A DNA stretch of 5,232 nucleotides from contig PLKR01000342.1 of NCBI GenBank assembly GCA_003140655.1, positions 3,683 to 8,914 on the forward strand. The letters run 5' to 3'. A model generated the notes under the pieces. The model was not told the DNA's origin and ran no database searches. It saw nothing but the letters and a program-made list of their open reading frames with translations. This DNA comes from Acidobacteriaceae bacterium. GTDB taxonomy: Bacteria > Acidobacteriota > Terriglobia > Terriglobales > Acidobacteriaceae. The position numbers and the translations under genes were made by a program. This document shows, piece by piece, positions 1 to 5,232 of this stretch (the stretch's first letter is position 1; each line of letters opens with the position of its first letter).

Positions 1-906
1 AAGGCGATGATGCGCCCCATGGCGGACGAGAAAAAGATCGGACTGGAAATCGGACTGGACCAAAGGCTGCCCTTGGTGCATGCCGACCCCGACCGCGTGC
101 TCGAGGTGCTCATCAATCTGGTGGACAATGCGATCAAGTTCACGCCAGCTGAAGGGTCAGTCATGGTCCAGACCAGCCTGGTGGAGGCTGACCCCGGCTT
201 CGTCTACATTTCGGTCAGCGATACCGGTCGCGGCATCGGTCCGGAAGCCAAGGCACAGATTTTTGAACGCCTCTATCAGGATCCCGACTCGGTCGACAAC
301 AACCGCTCTGGATTGGGACTGGGGTTGTTCATTTGCCGGGAAATCGTCCGGCGGCATGGGGGCCGCATCTGGGTTTCGAGCGAACCGGGCCATGGCAGCA
401 CCTTCACCTTCACTCTGCCCGTTTACTCCATGGCCAAGCTGCTTGCCCCGCTGATCACGCATCAGGATCGTTTGCGTCCGGCTTTCGTGCTGGTGAGCAT
501 CGAACTCACGCCGCTCTCTAATCCTCCGCGCGGCAATTGGAAGGAAACCTGGCGGCAGTGCTTGGAGATCGTGCAGGGGTGCGTCTATCTCGACAAAGAC
601 CTGGTCCTGCCGCCGATGGGGACGTCGGGAACGACCGAGACCTTTTTTGTCGTAGCCTCGACCGACTTGCAGTGTTCCGGAACAATGACCGCGCGCATTC
701 GCGAGCAACTGGAGCGCGTGGGCGATCTCAAAACCAAATGCACACTGACCATCACCACGGTTCCAGTGGAGCTTCCGATTCCCGGCCCGGATGAATCTCT
801 GGAGCAGCAGGTTCAAACCGTGGCCGACCGTGTAGCCCAGCTCATTTTGACGAGCAGGGAACGAAAACAGTTGCGCGCCGGAAAGGGCGCACAAAATTCC
901 AACTAA
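1..906 (+). CDS. Sensor histidine kinase, 3' part (HATPase domain plus degenerate GGDEF-like C-terminal domain)
   Basis: The gene is cut at its 5' end: the frame is open from base 1, so the sensor and histidine-bearing dimerisation domains lie outside the window and the ATG at 7 is internal. The HATPase_c domain covers about codons 20-142. Its N-box is at bases 115-147 (NLVDNAIKFTP, with the Mg-binding Asn encoded at 127-129), its G1 box at 217-240 (SDTGRGIG), its F-box is IFERLYQ, and its G2 box is at 307-327 (SGLGLGL), so it should bind ATP. Kinases normally end soon after the final strand (STFTFTLP). Here about 155 residues follow. Bases 478-771 resemble a GGDEF fold: a first strand FVLVSIEL, then DLVLPPMG, then ETFFVVASTD where GGDEF-x-LLP-x-TD would be, then a helix TARIREQLERV and a strand CTLTITT. 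The GGDEF catalytic residues are absent, so cyclase activity is unlikely. The gene probably forms an operon with the receiver gene downstream. The kinase call is firm; the GGDEF-like reading is inference. Confidence 0.93.
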   Translation, partial: KAMMRPMADEKKIGLEIGLDQRLPLVHADPDRVLEVLINLVDNAIKFTPAEGSVMVQTSLVEADPGFVYISVSDTGRGIGPEAKAQIFERLYQDPDSVDNNRSGLGLGLFICREIVRRHGGRIWVSSEPGHGSTFTFTLPVYSMAKLLAPLITHQDRLRPAFVLVSIELTPLSNPPRGNWKETWRQCLEIVQGCVYLDKDLVLPPMGTSGTTETFFVVASTDLQCSGTMTARIREQLERVGDLKTKCTLTITTVPVELPIPGPDESLEQQVQTVADRVAQLILTSRERKQLRAGKGAQNSN

Positions 907-924
907 TCAACCAAAGATCATATA

Positions 925-930
925 AAGGAG
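925..930 (+). promoter_or_regulatory. Strong ribosome binding site for the receiver gene
   Basis: The sequence AAGGAG lies 7 bases before the ATG at 938. It is a near-ideal Shine-Dalgarno match and fixes the start of the single-domain regulator. It is stronger than the site in front of either gene of module 2, which suggests the receiver may be made in excess over its kinase (inference). Confidence 0.85.
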
Positions 931-937
931 AACTCCA

Positions 938-1342
938 ATGCCAAAACCGAAGATTCTGGTAGTCGACGACGATCCCGATCTGCTGCGTGCACTGCGGCTC
1001 CGCCTGCGAGCCAACAACTACGACGTCACCACTGCCTCGGATGGCTACGCCGCGATCGCCGCAGCCCAGAGAGAACGCCCTGCCCTGATTATTCTGGATT
1101 TGGGCCTGCCAGTGGGAGATGGTTTCGTCGTTCTTGACCGGCTGCAGAAAAGCGATACCCTCGCTGGTGTTCCGGTCATCGTGCTGAGCGCCCGTGACCC
1201 TCAGACCAACGAAGAACATGCGCTGAAGGCAGGGGCGGCGGCATTTTTTCAGAAGCCCGCGGACAACCAGGAACTGCTGAACGTGATTCGGGTCAGTCTT
1301 GGCACCGGAACCGCGCAACCAGCGGCGGCTTGGCCGTCGTAG
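938..1342 (+). CDS. Single-domain CheY-like response regulator
   Basis: This is a 134-residue protein made only of a receiver domain. The conserved residues are all present: the acidic pair Asp10/Asp11 in ILVVDDDP for Mg binding, phospho-acceptor Asp54 in IILDLGLP, Ser84 in the Thr/Ser switch position (VIVLSARD), and Lys106 in FFQKP. The C-terminal tail after about residue 122 (GTGTAQPAAAWPS) is short and low in complexity, so there is no DNA-binding or enzymatic output domain. Such proteins act by binding a partner or as the middle step of a phosphorelay. The gene starts 31 bases after the kinase gene with its own strong ribosome binding site, so the two are very likely co-transcribed and cognate. 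The start is fixed by that site and by the receiver beginning at residue 4. The family call is secure; the downstream partner is unknown. Confidence 0.96.
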   Translation: MPKPKILVVDDDPDLLRALRLRLRANNYDVTTASDGYAAIAAAQRERPALIILDLGLPVGDGFVVLDRLQKSDTLAGVPVIVLSARDPQTNEEHALKAGAAAFFQKPADNQELLNVIRVSLGTGTAQPAAAWPS

Positions 1343-1383
1343 GACTGGGCGACGACGATTCTTGTGAGCGGGTGACCCGTCCG

Positions 1384-1408
1384 TGTCTCTGCGCCCTTTG
1401 CAGAGACA
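1384..1408 (+). terminator. Perfect 9-bp hairpin, possible terminator of module 1
   Basis: TGTCTCTGC (1384-1392) pairs without mismatch with GCAGAGACA (1400-1408) around a 7-base loop. It begins 41 bases after the receiver stop codon. There is no immediate U-run: the nearest is TTTT at about 1418-1421, after a G-rich stretch. It is therefore not a canonical intrinsic terminator. It may act as a weak terminator or as an RNA 3'-end stabiliser. Confidence 0.4.
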
Positions 1409-1622
1409 AGGCGGGGATTTTGATCTCGATTCCTCAACTGCGCGAATAGAAGTCTGTCTGCTTTCGTTCGAAAATATCACTGGACAGGTATTGCCTTCTT
1501 TCATAGGACGATGACTAGAAGGTCGAGGTACCAGGCGGAGGTTCGGTCATTCCGGAGTCTCCCTTAACATCTTCCAGCCCAGCCAGATACAAGATTCCAC
1601 ACAAACCTCCAGAAAAACGTAC

Positions 1623-1648
1623 TTGATTTCCCGAAACCCATCTATAAT
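1623..1648 (+). promoter_or_regulatory. Putative sigma-70-type promoter for module 2
   Basis: A perfect -10 hexamer TATAAT lies at 1643-1648. The best upstream -35-like hexamer is TTGATT at 1623-1628, separated by 14 bases, which is shorter than the usual 16-18; no extended -10 TG is present. If it is real, transcription would begin near 1655 and leave a leader of about 45 bases before the ATG at 1701. That position suits a promoter for the PDZ-kinase/NtrC operon. The -10 match is seen directly; promoter function is inferred. Confidence 0.45.
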
Positions 1649-1680
1649 CTTGGAAGTTGCTTTAGATAGGGCACTTAGCA

Positions 1681-1690
1681 GTTCCGGAAC
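1681..1690. repeat. Perfect 10-bp palindrome GTTCCGGAAC in the leader of module 2
   Basis: GTTCCGGAAC reads the same on both strands and ends 10 bases before the ATG at 1701. It lies about 25-35 bases downstream of the predicted transcription start and next to the weak ribosome binding site. This is a suitable place for an operator or a small RNA hairpin that hides the start. The same core occurs as TGTTCCGGAACA at 673-684 inside the upstream kinase gene. The palindrome is seen; regulatory function is speculation. Confidence 0.3.
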
Positions 1691-1700
1691 GGGAAATGAC

Positions 1701-4634
1701 ATGGCAGCGAAGTTGCTCATTGAGCAGCAGTCAGGTATCGATTCGCCGGATGTAGCCCTGCGGCTCACCAGCCAACCGGCGGGGGTGCCGCTGAAACCCA
1801 TGAACCGGGAAAGCCAAGTCCGCTCGGTAGCTGTGCTGCTATTCGTTCTGACCGTGGCTGCGGTCATCTTCGCCGGCCTCAATTTCAACGCCGAGTGGAA
1901 GTTCCTGGTTCCCGACGACGGCGTCTGGTGGGTCGAAAACGGCGGCCGCCTGACGGCAGATCGGGTCGATCCCGGTGGGCCGGGCGCCAAGAGCGGCATC
2001 AAGCCCGGCGACCAACTTGTTTCCATCAACGGTCAAGAAGTTCAGAACATGTCGGGGCTGGAGCGCCAGCTCTACCGCAACGGCGTCTGGTCCAAAGCCG
2101 CGTATTCCCTGCTCCGGCAATCCGTCCCGCTCGATTCCAGCGTCATTCTGGTTCCGGCGGAACGTTCGCTCAACAACTGGCTGCGGCTGATTGCGCTGAT
2201 CTATCTGGGCATAGGACTCTACGTCCTGCTGCGCCGCTGGACCGCTCCCGGATCCATGCACTTCTATATCTTTTGCCTCGTTTCGTTTATTGCCTATTCC
2301 TTCAAGTACACCGGCAAGCTGAACGATTTCGACTGGACGATCTATTGGGGCAACATTGCCGCCGGAGTGTTGCAGCCGGCGCTGTTTCTGCACTTCGTTC
2401 TTACCTTCCCCGAGAAACGCGAGATTGTGCGCAAACATACCTGGCTGCTGGCTCTGGTCTATGTGCCGGCAGCGGTGCTGCTGACGGTGCACCTCACCGC
2501 CATGCATTGGCTTCAGGCCAGTGAGCGGCTGCGCTGGAACCTCGACCGGATGGAAATGTCGTATGGATCGCTGTTCTTTCTGGCCGCAGCCGGCGTGCTC
2601 TGGTACAGCTACCGGCGCGCCAGCACCACGATTCTGCGGCAGCAGTTGAAGTGGGTGACCCGCGGCACCATTCTGGCCATTGTTCCCTACACCGTCTTCT
2701 ACGTCGTCCCTTATCTGATGGGTTCGCTGCCTGGCGCAACCATGAAGGTGTCCGCGTTGTCGCTGGCGCTGTTGCCGCTCACTTTCGGCTATGCCATCTT
2801 CCGCTACCGCCTGATGGATGTGGACCTCATCTTCAAGCGCGGCGTGGTCTACACGCTCGCGGCGGCGATCGTGGTGGGAATGTATTTTGCCCTGGTGGCA
2901 GGCGTGGCGCTGCTGGTGCACAATTGGCGGCCCAGTTCCGGTCCCATGGGTCTGGTCCTGGCTGTGGTAGTCACGGCCCTGCTGTTCGATCCCGTCCGCA
3001 AGTGGATTCAAGACCACATCGACCAGTTTTTCTACCGCACCAGCTATGACTACCGCCGCACGCTGCTCGAGTTCGGCCGGGAGTTGGGTTCGGAGACTAA
3101 TCTGAATACCCTGCTGGCTTCGCTGATCGACCGCTTGTCCCGCACTCTGGCGGTCGACCGCATGGCTATCTTTCTGGCTGGCGACGCAGTGGGACAATTT
3201 GCACTGGCCAAGTCCTTCGGCCTGTCCGTGCCCGGCAACATCGATCTCTCATTCCTGAGCGCGCCGCGGCCGGAGCAGGCTGGCCATCTTTTCTTCGAGA
3301 ACACGCACCAGGTGCCTCGCGAGACGCCGGAGGCGCAGCAAGCCATCGCCCGGCTCGATCTGAATTACTACATTCCATGCCACGCGCAGCAGAAAACCAT
3401 CGCCGTGCTCGGCCTGGGCAAGACCACGCAGGGCGACTTCCTCTCCAGCGAAGACATGGAATTGCTGGAGACCCTGGGTGGTTATCTCGGCATCGCCATT
3501 CAGAATGGACAGCTTTATGCCTCTCTGCAGCAGAAGGCGGCGGAGTACGAGCGTCTCAAGGACTTCAACGAAAACATCGTCGAATCCATCAACGTTGGCG
3601 TGATGGCGCTCGACATGGAAGACCGCATCGAGAGCTGGAACGCGCAGATGGAAGTGATGTACGCGGTGCCGCGCTGGCAGACCCTGACCCAGCCGCTGAA
3701 GGGCATTTTCCCGGCGGAGTTTGTCGAAGAATTCGATCGCATGCGGCAGGACGCGGGCATTCGCAACATGTACAAATTCCGCTTGAAGACGCCGGCCGGT
3801 GAAGTCCGCACCGTGAATGTGGCCATCGCCCCGCTGGTGACGCGTACGTTCCAGGTTATCGGCCGGCTGATCATCATGGATGACATCACCGAGCGCGTCG
3901 ACCTCGAAGCCCAGCTTTCGCAGGCCGACAAACTTTCATCCATCGGCTTGCTGGCAGCCGGCGTGGCTCACGAAGTTAACACGCCCCTGGCCGTGATCTC
4001 TTCCTACACCCAGATGCTGGGCAAACAACTGCAGGGCGATCCCCAGAAATCGAGCCTGCTGGAGAAGATTACGCGGCAGACCTTCCGCGCTTCCGAGATC
4101 GTGAACAATCTGCTGAATTTCTCGCGCACCAGCGGCAGCGAGATCGGCGATGTGGATGTGAACAAAGTGATCGGAGACACTCTGGCGCTGCTGGAACACC
4201 AGTTCAAGGTGGCCAAGGTAGAAGTACAGAACGTGCTCGCACCCAAGTTGCCCGCCATTCAGGGGAACGCCGGAAGATTGCAGCAGGTGTTTCTGAACCT
4301 GTTTCTGAACGCCAAGGACGCCATGCCGGGGGGCGGCACACTGCGCGTGGCCACGCTCAACGGCGAAAGCGTCAGCGTGTGCGTATCCGACACCGGAACC
4401 GGCATCGCACCCGAGCACATTCAGCGCATTTACGATCCGTTCTTCACCACCAAGACCTCGCCGCGTGAAGGCCAGGCGCGGGGCACCGGCCTCGGCCTTT
4501 CCGTCACCTACGGAATTATTCAGGAACATGCGGGCAAGATTCGCGTGGAGAGTCATCCCGGCGCCGGCACGACGTTTACCCTCGATTTCCCTCTAAGCAA
4601 GAAAGCAGTCCCTTCGAAGGCAGAATATGTCTGA
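1701..4634 (+). CDS. Membrane sensor histidine kinase: PDZ, 10 TM, GAF, PAS, HisKA, HATPase
   Basis: A 977-residue sensor kinase. Domains in order: TM1 (about 42-60); PDZ (72-153, with SGIKPGDQLVSINGQEV at 98-114); nine more hydrophobic segments (about 161-429) including HFVLTFPEKR; GAF (464-606); a coiled coil; PAS (624-732); HisKA (740-812); HATPase_c (858-964). Arg/Lys-rich loops fall after TM2, 4, 6, 8 and 10, which fits 10 helices with both ends in the cytoplasm and the PDZ outside. Phospho-acceptor His757 sits in GVAHEVNTPLAVISS. Glu758 and Thr761 fit the E-x-x-T motif for phosphatase activity, so the protein is probably bifunctional. ATP-binding boxes are complete: NLFLNAKDAMP, DTGTGIAP, GTGLGLS. 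The frame is open from a TTG at 1623, but that TTG lies upstream of a TATAAT, so I chose the ATG at 1701, with GGGA 6 bases before it. The ATG at 1800 is less likely. The H-box type and the overlapping NtrC-family gene point to that regulator as its partner. The signal is unknown. Confidence 0.95.
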   Translation: MAAKLLIEQQSGIDSPDVALRLTSQPAGVPLKPMNRESQVRSVAVLLFVLTVAAVIFAGLNFNAEWKFLVPDDGVWWVENGGRLTADRVDPGGPGAKSGIKPGDQLVSINGQEVQNMSGLERQLYRNGVWSKAAYSLLRQSVPLDSSVILVPAERSLNNWLRLIALIYLGIGLYVLLRRWTAPGSMHFYIFCLVSFIAYSFKYTGKLNDFDWTIYWGNIAAGVLQPALFLHFVLTFPEKREIVRKHTWLLALVYVPAAVLLTVHLTAMHWLQASERLRWNLDRMEMSYGSLFFLAAAGVLWYSYRRASTTILRQQLKWVTRGTILAIVPYTVFYVVPYLMGSLPGATMKVSALSLALLPLTFGYAIFRYRLMDVDLIFKRGVVYTLAAAIVVGMYFALVAGVALLVHNWRPSSGPMGLVLAVVVTALLFDPVRKWIQDHIDQFFYRTSYDYRRTLLEFGRELGSETNLNTLLASLIDRLSRTLAVDRMAIFLAGDAVGQFALAKSFGLSVPGNIDLSFLSAPRPEQAGHLFFENTHQVPRETPEAQQAIARLDLNYYIPCHAQQKTIAVLGLGKTTQGDFLSSEDMELLETLGGYLGIAIQNGQLYASLQQKAAEYERLKDFNENIVESINVGVMALDMEDRIESWNAQMEVMYAVPRWQTLTQPLKGIFPAEFVEEFDRMRQDAGIRNMYKFRLKTPAGEVRTVNVAIAPLVTRTFQVIGRLIIMDDITERVDLEAQLSQADKLSSIGLLAAGVAHEVNTPLAVISSYTQMLGKQLQGDPQKSSLLEKITRQTFRASEIVNNLLNFSRTSGSEIGDVDVNKVIGDTLALLEHQFKVAKVEVQNVLAPKLPAIQGNAGRLQQVFLNLFLNAKDAMPGGGTLRVATLNGESVSVCVSDTGTGIAPEHIQRIYDPFFTTKTSPREGQARGTGLGLSVTYGIIQEHAGKIRVESHPGAGTTFTLDFPLSKKAVPSKAEYV
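4616..4620 (+). promoter_or_regulatory. Ribosome binding site inside the kinase gene for the NtrC-family gene
   Basis: GAAGG lies 6 bases before the ATG at 4627, within the last codons of the kinase gene. It supports this start over the in-frame ATG at 4660, which has no comparable purine run. Together with the 8-base gene overlap it suggests translational coupling. Confidence 0.7.
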
Positions 4635-5232
4635 TGCCGCCGTCATCTCGCGCACGCTGATGAATGGAACCCGTGGCTTGGCGGGCGCGGTGCTCATCAT
4701 TGACGATGAGGCTGAGATCCGCGAATCTTTGCAAACCTTGCTGGAAATGGAAGGCTTCGCCGTGGAAACCGCGGCCACCGGAGAGGCCGGCCTGCAACGC
4801 ATCGGCGAACATCCCTTCGACCTGATCCTGCTCGATCTCGCCCTGCCCGGCCGCGATGGCATGGAAATTCTGGCCGACATTCGCGCCCACGAAACCCGCC
4901 TGCCGGTCATCATGATCACCGCCTACGGTACGGTGGAGAACGCGGTGCGCGCCATGCAATCGGGCGCCGCCAACTTCGTTACCAAACCCTGGGATAACGA
5001 AAAGCTTCTGGCCGATGTGCGCGCCGCCGTCGGATGGCGCCGGGCCGAAGAAGAGAACATCCAACTGAAGCGCGCCCTCAAGCAGCGCTACAACTTCGAA
5101 AACATCGTCGGCAAAAGCGAGCCGATGCTAAAGATCTTCGACCTGGTCGCCCAGGTGGCAAATAGCCGCTCCACCGTGCTCTTGCAGGGCGAAAGCGGGA
5201 CGGGCAAGGAAGTCATCGCCAAAGCCCTGCAT
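4627..5232 (+). CDS. NtrC-family sigma-54-dependent response regulator, 5' part (receiver plus start of AAA+ domain)
   Basis: The frame is open to the right edge, so only the first 202 residues are visible. The receiver domain spans about residues 20-136. It has the acidic pair Asp26/Asp27 (VLIIDDEAE), phospho-acceptor Asp70 (LILLDLALPGRDG), Thr98 (IMITAYG) and Lys120 (FVTKPW), so it should be phosphorylatable. A helical linker (about 138-156) leads into the sigma-54 interaction AAA+ domain, recognised by NIVGKSEPMLKIFDLV and the Walker A motif GESGTGKE at 188-195. The GAFTGA loop, Walker B and the expected Fis-type DNA-binding domain lie beyond the window. The start overlaps the kinase stop by 8 bases (ATGTCTGA), a strong sign of operon membership and a cognate pair. 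The protein is expected to form an ATP-driven oligomer that opens sigma-54 promoters. The family call is very secure; the regulated genes are unknown. Confidence 0.96.
   Translation, partial: MSDAAVISRTLMNGTRGLAGAVLIIDDEAEIRESLQTLLEMEGFAVETAATGEAGLQRIGEHPFDLILLDLALPGRDGMEILADIRAHETRLPVIMITAYGTVENAVRAMQSGAANFVTKPWDNEKLLADVRAAVGWRRAEEENIQLKRALKQRYNFENIVGKSEPMLKIFDLVAQVANSRSTVLLQGESGTGKEVIAKALH

Larger units (their letters stand above)
1343..1700. other. Intergenic region between the two signalling modules
   Basis: No convincing gene lies in these 358 bases. The region contains a 6-bp inverted repeat around the upstream stop codon (CGTCGT 1335-1340 with ACGACG 1352-1357), a short palindrome CGGGTGACCCG at 1369-1379, and a perfect hairpin at 1384-1408. 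Towards the right it holds a TATAAT box at 1643-1648 and a palindrome at 1681-1690. The base composition is visibly more AT-rich from about 1460 to 1670 than in the flanking genes, as expected for a promoter region. Bases 1409-1620 show nothing further that can be named. Confidence 0.7.

Noticed and set aside
7..9. ATG at base 7 as a true start of the first gene
   Set aside because: The frame is open to the window edge, and a start here would leave a kinase without its histidine dimerisation domain. The gene is simply cut by the window.
1481..1494. Sigma-54-like element TGGACAGGTATTGC, which would suit autoregulation by the NtrC-family gene
   Set aside because: The GG and GC elements are 9 bases apart instead of the required 10, and the -24 part is only a partial match.
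842..1504. Minus-strand open frame across the receiver gene and the intergenic region
   Set aside because: It lies opposite a well-supported receiver gene and shows no motif; it is a shadow frame.
1511..1567. 18-codon open frame in the intergenic region, with AGGA just upstream
   Set aside because: It is too short, the AGGA is too close to its ATG, and the peptide shows no recognisable feature. Such frames are expected by chance.
1623..1700. TTG at 1623 as the start of the PDZ kinase
   Set aside because: There is no Shine-Dalgarno sequence in front of it, and a TATAAT box lies downstream of it. The ATG at 1701 is more consistent, though the TTG cannot be fully excluded.
1839..3197. Long open frame on the minus strand (452 codons) opposite the PDZ/TM part of the kinase
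   Set aside because: Its product is rich in Gln, His and Arg with no recognisable domain, as expected for the mirror of a GC-rich gene. The plus-strand frame has clear domains throughout.

Overview
The window carries two consecutive two-component signalling modules, all on the + strand, in GC-rich DNA with dense bacterial coding. No mobile element, RNA gene, CRISPR array or transfer signature is visible. The domain mix fits a soil-type, Acidobacteriota-like genome: a PDZ plus many-helix membrane sensor kinase, a stand-alone receiver, and an NtrC-type sigma-54 activator. This taxonomic guess is inference from architecture and style only; no marker gene is present.

Module 1 (bases 1-1342). The 3' end of a histidine kinase gene enters from the left edge. 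It shows the complete ATP-binding domain, followed by about 155 residues that look like a degenerate GGDEF-type domain without the GGDEF signature. After 31 bases and a strong ribosome binding site comes a single-domain CheY-like response regulator. The kinase probably phosphorylates this receiver, or passes phosphate through it in a relay, because the receiver has no output domain of its own.

Intergenic region (1343-1700). This 358-base gap holds a perfect 9-bp hairpin that may end module 1 transcription. It also holds a consensus TATAAT box and a 10-bp palindrome just before the next gene. The TATAAT lies inside the longest possible reading frame of the next gene, which argues for a start at the ATG at 1701 rather than the TTG at 1623.

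Module 2 (1701 to the right edge). A 977-residue sensor kinase has the order TM, extracytoplasmic PDZ, nine further TM helices, GAF, coiled coil, PAS, HisKA, HATPase. Its stop overlaps by 8 bases the start of an NtrC-family response regulator (receiver plus AAA+ domain). The window cuts that regulator just after its Walker A motif. The likely flow is: a signal at the envelope or membrane (PDZ/TM) plus cytosolic cues (GAF/PAS), then His757 phosphorylation, then transfer to Asp70 of the regulator, then activation of sigma-54 promoters. The target genes are not in the window.
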